From positions 806,001 through 870,000 of the forward strand of contig NZ_BDQK01000013.1 in the NCBI RefSeq assembly GCF_003864295.1: a DNA stretch of 64,000 nucleotides, in the 5' to 3' direction. Under the pieces are notes generated by a model, which saw nothing but the letters and a program-made list of their open reading frames with translations, was not told the DNA's origin and did not search any database. A program made the translations under genes and the position numbers. The first letter of the stretch is position 1. Each line of letters starts with the position of its first letter. The DNA comes from Aphanothece sacrum FPU1 (lineage in GTDB: Bacteria; Cyanobacteriota; Cyanobacteriia; Cyanobacteriales; Microcystaceae). Positions 44,216 through 52,847 of this stretch are shown here, one piece after another.

Positions 44216-45427
44216 ATGATTTCTAGCTTTCCTCAATCTCCTTCGGTTAATTTATCTCAAATTCGCCTAGAAATTCGCGCCCTACAATCTCGTTTAGTGG
44301 CATGGCGTAGACAACTTCATCAACAACCAGAATTAGGCTTTCAAGAACATAAAACCGCCGCTTTTATCGCCCAAGAATTACAACAAATGGGCATTGATTA
44401 TCAGACAGGTATTGCCAAAACTGGAATTGTCGCTACTATTAAAAGTCCTTTTCCTGGCCCCGTTTTAGCCATTCGCGCTGATATAGATGCTTTGCCTATT
44501 CAAGAAGAAAATGAGGTTACTTATCGTTCTCAACATGATGGTATTATGCACGCTTGTGGCCATGATGGTCATACCGCGATCGCATTAGGAACCGCTTATT
44601 ATCTTTGGCATCATCGCACTAATTTTAAAGGAACTATTAAGATTTTGTTTCAACCGGCCGAAGAAAGTCCGGGAGGGGCTAAACCCATGATAGCTGAAGG
44701 TGTTCTCAAAAATCCTGATGTAGATGCCATTATTGGGTTACATCTATGGAATGTGCTTCCTTTGGGGACGGTAGGGGTACGCAGTGGGGCAATAATGGCT
44801 GCTGTGGAGTGTTTTGAGCTTAATTTGTTCGGAAAAGGAGGCCATGGGGCTATGCCTCATCAAACGGTAGATTCTGTGGTTTTAAGCGCGCAAATTATTA
44901 ATGCTTTACAAACTATTGTTTCTCGTAATATTAACCCCATAGATTCAGCAGTAGTAACCATAGGAAAACTGCAAGCAGGAACGGCTTTAAATGTAATTGC
45001 TGATAAGGCGTTTATGAGTGGAACTGTACGTTATTTTAAGCCTGAATTAGAGGGTTATTTTGGAAAAAGAATTGAGGAAATTGTGGCGGGTATTTGTCAA
45101 GGTTATGGGGCTAAATATGAGTTAGATTATTGGCATTTATATCCTCCTGTTATTAATGAGGAAAAAATGGCAAATTTAGTCCATTCTGTTGCTTTAGATG
45201 TGGTAGAAACTCCGGTGGGAATTGTTCCGAATTGTCAAAATATGGGGGGAGAAGATATGTCATTTTTCTTGCAAGAAGTCCCTGGTTGTTATTTCTTTTT
45301 GGGATCAGCTAATGTTGATAAAGGCTTAGCTTATCCTCATCATCATCCTCGTTTTGATTTTGATGAAACTGTGTTATCTATGGGGGTTGAAATGTTTATC
45401 CGTTGTGTTGAAAAGTTTTGTTGTTAA
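44216..45427 (+). CDS. M20-family amidohydrolase
   Basis: 403 residues. Metal-dependent N-acyl-amino-acid or related amidase. WRRQLHQQPELGFQEHKTAAFI start, IRADIDALPIQEE, MHACGHDGHTAIALGTA (first ligands), LFQPAEESPGGAKPMIAEGVL (Glu ligands), VDAIIGLHLWN, LFGKGGHGAMPH and the C-terminal HHPRFDFDE with the last ligand are the IAA-amidohydrolase/hippurate hydrolase signature. The natural substrate is not predictable. ATG 44216 follows a 125-bp gap. Confidence 0.94.
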   Translation: MISSFPQSPSVNLSQIRLEIRALQSRLVAWRRQLHQQPELGFQEHKTAAFIAQELQQMGIDYQTGIAKTGIVATIKSPFPGPVLAIRADIDALPIQEENEVTYRSQHDGIMHACGHDGHTAIALGTAYYLWHHRTNFKGTIKILFQPAEESPGGAKPMIAEGVLKNPDVDAIIGLHLWNVLPLGTVGVRSGAIMAAVECFELNLFGKGGHGAMPHQTVDSVVLSAQIINALQTIVSRNINPIDSAVVTIGKLQAGTALNVIADKAFMSGTVRYFKPELEGYFGKRIEEIVAGICQGYGAKYELDYWHLYPPVINEEKMANLVHSVALDVVETPVGIVPNCQNMGGEDMSFFLQEVPGCYFFLGSANVDKGLAYPHHHPRFDFDETVLSMGVEMFIRCVEKFCC

Positions 45428-45460
45428 AGGTTATTTAAACTGATTAACTTAACAAGTATC

Positions 45461-45567
45461 TCCAGGCTAAAGCCTTATACTATAAGAACGAAGGCTGTCT
45501 ACACAGCCTGATAAAAGACTGCGAAGGCAGGCTTTGTTTATATAGCCTAACCCTTCAGGGTTTGACT
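45461..45567. repeat. Dispersed AGGCTAAAGCCT-type inverted-repeat cluster
   Basis: AGGCTAAAGCCT is followed by further stems (GGCTGTCTACACAGCC; CCCTTCAGGGTTTGACTATA). Related sequences lie inside the 24412-24651 element, at 45832-45868 and at 57714-57775. Probably small mobile palindromic elements. Confidence 0.6.
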
Positions 45568-45587
45568 ATATTATTTTTAATTATTAC

Positions 45588-45767
45588 TTACTTGGGCTGA
45601 CATTTTCCTGCCCTAATTAATCCCACTCGTTTAGCGATCGCCTCTTCTTGTGAATTAAATGGCCCCCATTTTAGTTCAGATTCAAAGACATTATTATCTT
45701 CTCCCAAAATAATCTGACAATAACCTTCTTTCCCTTTAATAATATACCATTTTTGTGGCTCATTCAT
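45588..45767 (-). CDS. Small conserved cyanobacterial protein
   Basis: 59 residues, on the minus strand from ATG 45767: NEPQKWYIIKGKEGYCQIIL, then SELKWGPFNSQEEAIAKRVGLIRAGKCQP. The WGPF-SQEEAIA-RVGLIRAGKCQP core is a pattern I recognise in short cyanobacterial proteins of unknown function. Intact, with typical codon use; GGGAA/AAGG-like ribosome sequence is weak. Its size makes it easy to miss. Confidence 0.7.
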   Translation of the reverse strand: MNEPQKWYIIKGKEGYCQIILGEDNNVFESELKWGPFNSQEEAIAKRVGLIRAGKCQPK

Positions 45768-45885
45768 ACATTTTTTGTGTCTTATTTAATTATTTTAACA
45801 TATTGTTAAATCAGATATAATTGTGGAACGGGCATCTTGCCCGTCACAGGCTATAAGCCTGTGCCACAAGTATTTATTTTTCAAA

Positions 45886-46323
45886 TTAAACACTATATTT
45901 AATCATTTTAACATGAGTAATCCCTGCTTCTTCAAAGCGATCGCCAATGGTTTCAAATCCTAATTTTTTGTATAATTCCTGAATATATTTTTGAGCATTA
46001 ACAATAACTTTTGGACAATTACTATCTTTAATTAAGCTGAGAGATACTTTCATTAATTCGGTAGCAATTCCTTGTCCTCTACCATGAGGTAATACAGCAA
46101 CCCGTTCAATTTTAGCAGTAGTTTGATCAAGAAATCTAATCCTAGTTGTTCCGACAGGTTGATTATCTAAATAAGCTAAAAGATGTTGACAGGTTTCATC
46201 ATATCCATCAAATTCTAAATCAGGATTAATTCCTTGTTCTTCTTGAAATACAATTTGACGAATCATTTTTATGGATTCTATTTCTTGAATATAATTAACT
46301 TGTTTTATGGTTAATTTTAGCAT
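45886..46323 (-). CDS. GNAT family N-acetyltransferase (ElaA-like)
   Basis: 145 residues. IRQIVFQEEQGINPDLEFDGYDETCQHLLAYLDNQPVGTTRIR, then IERVAVLPHGRGQGIATELMK (acetyl-CoA pyrophosphate loop R/QxxGxG/A), VIVNAQKYIQELYKKLGFETIGDRFEEAGITHVKMIK. Resembles ElaA-type acetyltransferases; the acceptor is unknown. Single gene with its own start at 46323. Confidence 0.88.
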   Translation of the reverse strand: MLKLTIKQVNYIQEIESIKMIRQIVFQEEQGINPDLEFDGYDETCQHLLAYLDNQPVGTTRIRFLDQTTAKIERVAVLPHGRGQGIATELMKVSLSLIKDSNCPKVIVNAQKYIQELYKKLGFETIGDRFEEAGITHVKMIKYSV

Positions 46324-46436
46324 AATTCATATTAATATTTATCTTCTGTTATTTTAGGCTTATCAGCCAAGGATATGTAGTTATAATAATCTATTATATA
46401 GCATTATAGAATGTAGGTAGTCTTCAATACATCACC

Positions 46437-47501
46437 ATGACTTTATCAAAAAAACCGACAGAACTATCCTTAGCTGAAGACTTAGGAGAGTTAATCAAGG
46501 ACTTACCAGAGCATCAACATGGTAAACTAATAGAAAGAGCCTTAGCTGTCTTATTGCGAATTGCGGACGAAGAAATTGACCGTTTAGACTGGAAAATCCT
46601 AACAACTGCCCTAGAAGACTTAGAAAAAGGGTTTCAGGTATTTTATCCCTATCGTCATACTCGTAAAGTTACCATTTTTGGTTCTGCTCGTCTATCCCCC
46701 CAAAGTTCAGAATATCGCTTAGCTGTCGAATTTGCTCGTTATATCACACAATTTGGCTTTATGGTACTAACGGGGGCCGGGGGTGGTATCATGCAAGCAG
46801 GGAATGAAGGAGCAGGGAGAGAACATTCTTTTGGGTTAAATATTGAGTTACCTTTTGAACAAGGAACTAACCCTTTTATTGCAGGGGATGATAAATTAAT
46901 TAGATTCAAATACTTCTTTACCCGTAAACTTTTCTTTTTAAGAGAAAGTGATGCAGTTGCTTTATTTCCTGGAGGTTTTGGCACTCAAGATGAAGCATTT
47001 GAAACATTAACTTTATGTCAAACAGGGAAATATGGCCCCTCTCCGTTAGTATTAATAGATGAACCTGGGGGAAACTATTGGAAAGCTTGGAATGAGTACA
47101 ATTATAACAATTTATTAGCGCGGGGTTTAATTAGTGCAGAAGATTCTAGTCTTTATACAATAACTGATAGTTTAGCTACTGCTTGTAATGTGATTCGTCA
47201 ATTTTATTGTGTTTATCATTCTATTCGTTATGTGGAAGATTTATTAGTTATGCGTCTTAACTCACAATTAACAGACGCACAAGTAGAACAACTTAATGAA
47301 GAATATTCTGATATTTTAGTTAAAGGAAAAATAGAAAAAAGTCAAGTATTACCAACAGAAATTAAAGATGAAACAGCTAGTCTTCCCCGTTTAAGATTGT
47401 ACTTCAATCAAAGAAATTTAGGAAGATTATATCAAATGATTAATCAGATTAATAAATTTGGGACTTGTTTACCTATTGAACCTCATCCCGAATGGAAATA
47501 A
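46437..47501 (+). CDS. LOG family protein (lysine decarboxylase-like fold)
   Basis: 354 residues, long form with extra N- and C-terminal helical parts. Core: VTIFGSARLSPQSSEYRLAVEFARYI, VLTGAGGGIMQAGNEGA, and LFPGGFGTQDEAFETLTLCQTG, the PGGxGTxxE motif that hydrolyses nucleoside monophosphate riboside bonds in LOG cytokinin-activating enzymes and relatives. The substrate in cyanobacteria is unknown. ATG 46437. The next gene on the minus strand ends 5 bp after its stop. Confidence 0.9.
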   Translation: MTLSKKPTELSLAEDLGELIKDLPEHQHGKLIERALAVLLRIADEEIDRLDWKILTTALEDLEKGFQVFYPYRHTRKVTIFGSARLSPQSSEYRLAVEFARYITQFGFMVLTGAGGGIMQAGNEGAGREHSFGLNIELPFEQGTNPFIAGDDKLIRFKYFFTRKLFFLRESDAVALFPGGFGTQDEAFETLTLCQTGKYGPSPLVLIDEPGGNYWKAWNEYNYNNLLARGLISAEDSSLYTITDSLATACNVIRQFYCVYHSIRYVEDLLVMRLNSQLTDAQVEQLNEEYSDILVKGKIEKSQVLPTEIKDETASLPRLRLYFNQRNLGRLYQMINQINKFGTCLPIEPHPEWK

Positions 47502-47506
47502 TACCA

Positions 47507-48148
47507 TTATTTTTGAAATTGTTCTAATAACCATAAGCCAACTTTACTATGGTTCGTTTGGCGAGTTTTTCTGATAGCTTCTTCTAATAAAGCAATTTCT
47601 AATTTGGGTAAAACTTGAGACTCTCTAATTCGATGACTTCCTTCATTTTCTATGGCAAAAGCAATAATTTCTAATTTATTAACATCAATAATCCAATATT
47701 CTTTGACTTGTAAATCTTCATATAAATTTTTTTTTTCTCCTTTATCATCAGCTAAAGAACTATTAGCAATTTCAACAACTAAAGTAGGAGGTGAAAACTC
47801 ATCAAGACTAATAATTGAGGTTCCATAGGGAACAGCATCTACTGTGTCTTCAATATAGTAAGATAAATCGGGTTGAGCATCTTGATAACCCGTTTTACGA
47901 TAAGTACAGTTATCTTTTCCATTCAAATTAATCCCTTTAACAACAGCATAAAGATTAATTGCATAGGTGATAATATTATGATCACTTGCATGGTCATTTC
48001 CTAAAGGGGACATTTCAATTCTAAATTTTCCCTTGTTGTAGTAAAATTTTGCTTTTTGATAGTCTGAGTTTTCGGTTATTTGGATATATTCACTCCAAGT
48101 AGCATTTATCCAACTATCAGTCTTGATTTTAGCTTGTAGGTTACTCAT
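47507..48148 (-). CDS. Uma2 family protein, last gene of the GTPase operon
   Basis: 213 residues. SWINATWSEYIQITENSDYQKAKFYYNKGKFRIEMSP head, QDAQPDLSYYIEDT acidic strand, PTLVVEIANSSLADDKGEKKNLYEDLQVKEYWIIDVNK core. PD-(D/E)XK-type fold by family. Its ATG overlaps the stop of the WD40 gene by four bases (ATGA), so it is translationally coupled and probably works with that protein. In this operon it is the only candidate nuclease or effector; activity is inference. Confidence 0.87.
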   Translation of the reverse strand: MSNLQAKIKTDSWINATWSEYIQITENSDYQKAKFYYNKGKFRIEMSPLGNDHASDHNIITYAINLYAVVKGINLNGKDNCTYRKTGYQDAQPDLSYYIEDTVDAVPYGTSIISLDEFSPPTLVVEIANSSLADDKGEKKNLYEDLQVKEYWIIDVNKLEIIAFAIENEGSHRIRESQVLPKLEIALLEEAIRKTRQTNHSKVGLWLLEQFQK

Positions 48149-49374
48149 TGGTTAAGTCTTAAAATATCAGTATTAACCTGATTGTCTTTGATATTTACCT
48201 TCCATAATAGCAGTTGTCCATCAGCCCCACCACTCACAATTTTTATGTTATTCCCAGAAACATTAATTGCTAGAGACAAAACTTTTTTCTCATGTTTCAG
48301 GTTAGGATTTTTATTATTAGTCATTAAGTCAAGTTTTTTTTTTGTAATTACATCCCATAATTGTACATTTCCTGTTTCATCACCAGTAACAACATATTTT
48401 CCCTCAGAACTAATGGTAACTGATGTGATCGAACTTTTATTCTCAATGATATTTTTAGTATTATTTTCAGTATTTTGGACTAACATTTTTCCAGCAGAAT
48501 CCGTTGTTACAAAATACTGAGCATTAGGACTAATAGAAGCTAAAAAAAAACTATTGGAATTTGGGTAAATTTGCCCAATAAAAAATTGAATTATATTTCC
48601 AAAAAATAATAAACAAATTATCCCAATACCACCTAATGAAATTATTAATGGTACTATATATTTTTGATATGTTGTTCCACGTTCTTGATGGCTTGTAAAA
48701 TTTTTTTGAAGTTGACTAGGTGCATCATATGGTGTCAAATTTTCTTTCTCAATAAGATTAGATAATCCTCGCCAAACTCCTTCATTTTTAAGGACATCTT
48801 CTGTTTTAATTCCAGTGACAACTACTAATGCTTGAAAACTATCCGTTTCTTTAGGTAAACGATTATCTTTAACTTCACGAGCAATAATATTCCTATTATT
48901 CTCGGTATTTTTGCCAATCATTTCTATTGATGTTCCACCATCACTATTCCCGATGTTAGATGGTGTTTCAATAAGATTCTGTATTTTATGATAATCAACT
49001 TTAAATCCTTGTTTTTCTTCTACTGTAATAGCATCGTCAATTTTACTTTCTAATTGCTCTTTTAATGCAAACACAGCCAGTCCTCTTATTTTTCTCTCAT
49101 TTTCCTCACTATCTTCAGTAATAAACGCAATAGAATTACGTATGACACGACCCATATAATCTTTACGTTGACTTGCTTTCATTCCGGTAACTAGCAAAAT
49201 TAATTCATCATTTTCGCGCCCTATAAAAATTGAATATGCTGGAGTTTGAAGCAAACTTTTAGCCTTATTGAGAAATTCTGGTTCGTCTACCTTTTCCTGG
49301 GACTTACTTGTATTTGTTTGCCAAAAGTAATCTTGCTCTTGGGAACGACCAGCACTTTGTACATATATTTTCAT
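48145..49374 (-). CDS. Membrane-anchored WD40 protein with novel N-terminal domain
   Basis: 409 residues; GGAG 6 nt before the ATG. About 1-110: an unrecognised alpha/beta domain (YSIFIGRENDELILLVTGMKASQRKDYMGRVIRNSIAFI) with a further repeat-like VVVTGIKTEDV near 180; about 240-268: one transmembrane segment (YIVPLIISLGGIGIICLLFFGNII); about 275-405: two or three WD40 repeats (VTISSEGKYVVTGDETGNVQLWDV, LSLAINVSGNNIKIVSGGADGQLLLWKV). Too few blades for a full propeller alone. The N-terminal part may be cytoplasmic sensor or adaptor. Downstream of two GTPases and coupled to Uma2. Confidence 0.72.
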   Translation of the reverse strand: MKIYVQSAGRSQEQDYFWQTNTSKSQEKVDEPEFLNKAKSLLQTPAYSIFIGRENDELILLVTGMKASQRKDYMGRVIRNSIAFITEDSEENERKIRGLAVFALKEQLESKIDDAITVEEKQGFKVDYHKIQNLIETPSNIGNSDGGTSIEMIGKNTENNRNIIAREVKDNRLPKETDSFQALVVVTGIKTEDVLKNEGVWRGLSNLIEKENLTPYDAPSQLQKNFTSHQERGTTYQKYIVPLIISLGGIGIICLLFFGNIIQFFIGQIYPNSNSFFLASISPNAQYFVTTDSAGKMLVQNTENNTKNIIENKSSITSVTISSEGKYVVTGDETGNVQLWDVITKKKLDLMTNNKNPNLKHEKKVLSLAINVSGNNIKIVSGGADGQLLLWKVNIKDNQVNTDILRLNQ

Positions 49375-49391
49375 AGTTGACTCCTATTTAT

Positions 49392-50354
49392 TTATTTATC
49401 CATAAAAAGTTTGTCTTTACCCTGTACAATATCAAAACCGCCAGATGTTTTACATTTAATAGCCGACTTTCTAGCAGATTCTAAAAGGTATTTATCTAAA
49501 TTGAAAAGCTGACGAATAAAGTTAAACTTTCCCCATTTTTTTCCGTGATGAAGTTGGAGGAGGAAACTTAATAAATAGCGCAACGGTTGATCACTATCCT
49601 TTGGAGTATATCCAGCATCATGACTCATTTTGCGAAAATAAAAATGGGGTTGTACTTTTCCATCTATTGTCTCCGGTTTAATACTACTAAAAAATACAGT
49701 TCCTACAGTTTGCACAGGTGTAATTACACAGGCGATCTTAGTAAGTAATTTTTCACTTTTGAAGAAATTAAAAAGTTGCTCATATTCAGACTTAATGCAC
49801 CTAAGTAACTTTTTAGCATCCTCGTCATTTTGCAAATATTTCTCACAACGAATAGGAACAAAAATAACCAGTTTAGGTTCTTGTAAATTACCATAACTTC
49901 TTTGAAAAAAATTACAAATCTGCTTAGGTCTATTCATCAAATCATTCCATTTCCCTCCAGCTTCCATAAGTGCAGGAGCATCAATTGCAATTAGAACAGC
50001 AACACATTCTTCCATGGCGTTCTCAACGAATTTTGGATTATTGTTGATATAACCACCAGGAAAGTCTTGAAATACGAGTTTCATAGAGGGTTTAGCACCT
50101 ACTTTTCCGAGATCAAAGTAGAAAGATCGAGGATTTTCATCTCCTTCCAATCCTCCCGTTGCTTCAAAATCATCAAGCAAAGCTTTTAGCTGTCCTACAC
50201 GTTCTTGTAGGAGTGCGGAACTTTCAGGATCAGGAGTCAATTGCAAATTCGTGTCCTTAAATGTCTCATCGAACTGCTCATACATAGCAGTTAAAATACT
50301 GGTTTTACCAACCCCTCTGTGTCCTAACATTGTCACTTTAAATTCTTCTGTCAT
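49392..50354 (-). CDS. TRAFAC-like GTPase of predicted conflict operon
   Basis: 320 residues. P-loop GHRGVGKT (11-18), G3-like DFPGGY (about 97-102), and a degenerate NKxD replaced by PIRCEKYL. The nucleotide-binding domain has long inserts and a C-terminal helical tail (YLLSFLLQLHHGKKWGKFNF). It resembles the double-GTPase-type TRAFAC GTPases listed by comparative genomics in NTP-dependent conflict systems; that is recollection, not a search. AGGAGAG precedes the ATG at 50354. 17 bp after the dynamin-like gene and 17 bp before the WD40 gene. Confidence 0.72.
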   Translation of the reverse strand: MTEEFKVTMLGHRGVGKTSILTAMYEQFDETFKDTNLQLTPDPESSALLQERVGQLKALLDDFEATGGLEGDENPRSFYFDLGKVGAKPSMKLVFQDFPGGYINNNPKFVENAMEECVAVLIAIDAPALMEAGGKWNDLMNRPKQICNFFQRSYGNLQEPKLVIFVPIRCEKYLQNDEDAKKLLRCIKSEYEQLFNFFKSEKLLTKIACVITPVQTVGTVFFSSIKPETIDGKVQPHFYFRKMSHDAGYTPKDSDQPLRYLLSFLLQLHHGKKWGKFNFIRQLFNLDKYLLESARKSAIKCKTSGGFDIVQGKDKLFMDK

Positions 50355-50371
50355 TATCTCTCCTGGCTATG

Positions 50372-52543
50372 TTAATTAATAAATTGAATGAAGTCTTGTT
50401 GATTTGCTTTTGTCGCCTCTTGTACTGCCTCTAGCCACTCTTGACGGAGTCGGGAACGTTCTCCCAATAATTCAAATTCTTTGGGCCAAATATAAGCACG
50501 TTCTTTATAAAGAAAATTTTGCCATTCACGCTTAACATTTTCAGCACGAAGTACACGATCAAGAAATTCCTCTACGATGGCAAAACCAGCTTGGGAAGGT
50601 TCACAAAGAAAATCTTCTAAAGCTGTCTCACATTGAAAAACAGCTTCTTGATGAAGCACTTTAAGATTGCTCATGATTTCCTTTGCATTGGGAGACTGTT
50701 TTGATAGATTAAGATTCGTTTTATCAGGAGTTAAACCATTCAGACATTGACGAATTCGATGTTGAATAGTCCCCCGATAAGAAAGTTCAAATTCAGATAG
50801 GATGTTGAATCCGAATCTTAGTTGATCTTCATCAGTTAGTCGTTTAGCGATCGCCGACAAAAAATTAACTCCTTGTGCTTCTGTGATTCCTCCTAAATTT
50901 ACCTTGTTAATTAATACATCTACTACTTGACTTTTGACCCGATCTAAAGATTGTTTTAAGCCATTATCCAGAGAGAGAAAATGCTGGGAGAGATGAGCGC
51001 GAATTTCATTTAAGTAATCACTATAGGCACTATTATAACTCCCTTTATTGTTACGTCTTGTTTCAATTTCTTCTAAAGATGAAGGAATTTTTGTATCTTC
51101 CTCGCAAGTTTTAAGTGCCTTATTTACGGATTTTTTAAAGTCTTGATCCTGATCATTAATTTGTTGACTCAGTTGTGTAAGTAAGTTTTCTAGACCATTT
51201 GTTAAATCATCCCAAAATTTATCAAATAAGAGCAGAAATTCAGACATATCTGTTGAAGAGTTTCCTTTTCCTAAAGCATTTTGAGATTTTTCTAATTCAG
51301 CAATTACCGATGTTTGGAGTTGTTTGAGGCGATCCTGACAAGCAGAGGCATATTGCCGATCTAAGTCAGTAATATTGTTAGTTAAATAGTTAAGAATAGG
51401 GTCTAAAACTTGATTATTAGCTTCTTGAGAATCAGCACAATTAGCAATTACACAGTCGACAACCTTGATATATTTATTGGTAATGTCACCTTTTAAACTT
51501 TCGCATTGTGTTAAGTTATTTTCATCATTCAGTTTATTGAGAACCATAAAAGACCATAATTCTACGGGCAGATCATTTAAAGCACTATAAGCGGTATCAT
51601 AAAGTTGCACATCAACGTCACCCCAGAAGTCTCCGAAAGCTTTTGGCATACGAACAAATAAGACTACATCAATATCTTCCCCAATAGTTTTTACCATTCT
51701 TTTCTCATCACCAATACCCGTATCTCCTAATCCTGGCATATCAACTAAGGCAATTTTTCCTACATCATCTTTAGGGAAATTGCAAGTAATTTTAACTTCT
51801 CGAACGGCTAAATAATTAAAATAAATACGTTCTCCTTTTTCGTTATCTTGTGCTACATATTCTCTAATTTCTTCTTTAGTAATTTGTCGTGGTGAAGGTG
51901 ATTTTAACAGAGAACGATATTGATCTACCTGCTTATAATATTGCCGTAGATGTTCATATTTAGCATTGACTTCTGCTCCTTTGGTATCATTGGGTAAGGA
52001 AGGTAGTTCTTGGCTGGCAAAATTATCAATATTAATTGGTTTAATTCCTAATTTTAACTCTTCATAATAAGGGGAAATCACCTCATCAATAAAAGAACGT
52101 TCTGTATAGAAAAAAACCTCACCATAGATGGACATATTAGGGTTATGATGAATTGTGCTGCGAACCCCTGTACAATGTTGACCACTACCATCAGGAATTT
52201 CTGCTTTACTCAATCCTGTTAAACTTTGCAATAAACGACTTTTACCCTGTCTTGCACGTCCAATAACACCAATATTTAAAGTATCTCTTGAAAACCTTCT
52301 TTTGAGCTTATTAAGTGCTTGTAATTCCGAGGCAATATCTTGCTGAATCTTAGAAAAATCAATCTCTTTTAAACGTCCAATTATGTTGGGTTCATCAACT
52401 TTATTCAGTAAGCTTTGACGATGCTCTTCAAGATGGCTAAGTCTATAGGCAATTCTATTTAAATTCACCTCCGTTTTTTCGATGTTTTTAGTCAAAGGTT
52501 GACGCTTATTAATAATTTGGGTAATTTGAGAAGTTCTACTCAT
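50372..52543 (-). CDS. Dynamin-like GTPase
   Basis: 723 residues. An N-terminal coiled coil (about 20-90), then a GTPase domain: P-loop GRARQGKS (95-102), switch Thr in HCTGVRST, G3 DMPGLGD (268-274), and NKLND (336-340) as a degenerate G4. A long helical C-terminal half (about 400-720) without a transmembrane helix follows. Dynamin_N family, of the type found in bacterial membrane-remodelling and anti-phage dynamin systems; membrane binding would be through amphipathic helices. First gene of a four-gene operon; starts at ATG 52543. Confidence 0.8.
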   Translation of the reverse strand: MSRTSQITQIINKRQPLTKNIEKTEVNLNRIAYRLSHLEEHRQSLLNKVDEPNIIGRLKEIDFSKIQQDIASELQALNKLKRRFSRDTLNIGVIGRARQGKSRLLQSLTGLSKAEIPDGSGQHCTGVRSTIHHNPNMSIYGEVFFYTERSFIDEVISPYYEELKLGIKPINIDNFASQELPSLPNDTKGAEVNAKYEHLRQYYKQVDQYRSLLKSPSPRQITKEEIREYVAQDNEKGERIYFNYLAVREVKITCNFPKDDVGKIALVDMPGLGDTGIGDEKRMVKTIGEDIDVVLFVRMPKAFGDFWGDVDVQLYDTAYSALNDLPVELWSFMVLNKLNDENNLTQCESLKGDITNKYIKVVDCVIANCADSQEANNQVLDPILNYLTNNITDLDRQYASACQDRLKQLQTSVIAELEKSQNALGKGNSSTDMSEFLLLFDKFWDDLTNGLENLLTQLSQQINDQDQDFKKSVNKALKTCEEDTKIPSSLEEIETRRNNKGSYNSAYSDYLNEIRAHLSQHFLSLDNGLKQSLDRVKSQVVDVLINKVNLGGITEAQGVNFLSAIAKRLTDEDQLRFGFNILSEFELSYRGTIQHRIRQCLNGLTPDKTNLNLSKQSPNAKEIMSNLKVLHQEAVFQCETALEDFLCEPSQAGFAIVEEFLDRVLRAENVKREWQNFLYKERAYIWPKEFELLGERSRLRQEWLEAVQEATKANQQDFIQFIN

Positions 52544-52847
52544 AAATTTTAGTTATAAATTTATTATTAGTCTAAATGTAGTATTACTCCTAAGAATTTA
52601 TTGGTAAAATTTACAATTATTTTACTTTTTAAGAAGGGATTAATAGTATTATTCCCCTACAAGATGCTCCGAAATTTTGGTATCATTCATCACTTTTTTC
52701 TCGAATTAGTTAAGATTCTATTTAGAGAACCGAGGTTAACTAAAAGATAGGGTTAAACTAATCAGCGTGTTCCCTAGACACATTACAACAGTCAAACAAG
52801 ACCGTTAATTCTCTTTATAAGACACCCGTAGAGTTGGTAGGAATTAT
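52544..52847. other. Divergent promoter region between the GTPase operon and gnd
   Basis: 304 bp, AT-rich, no ORF, no hairpin of note. Both genes diverge from it, so it should hold two promoters; no box strong enough to name. Confidence 0.4.

Noticed and set aside
48182-48520. Plus-strand ORF of 112 codons within the WD40 gene
   Set aside because: Antisense to the WD40 repeats, no plausible start signal.
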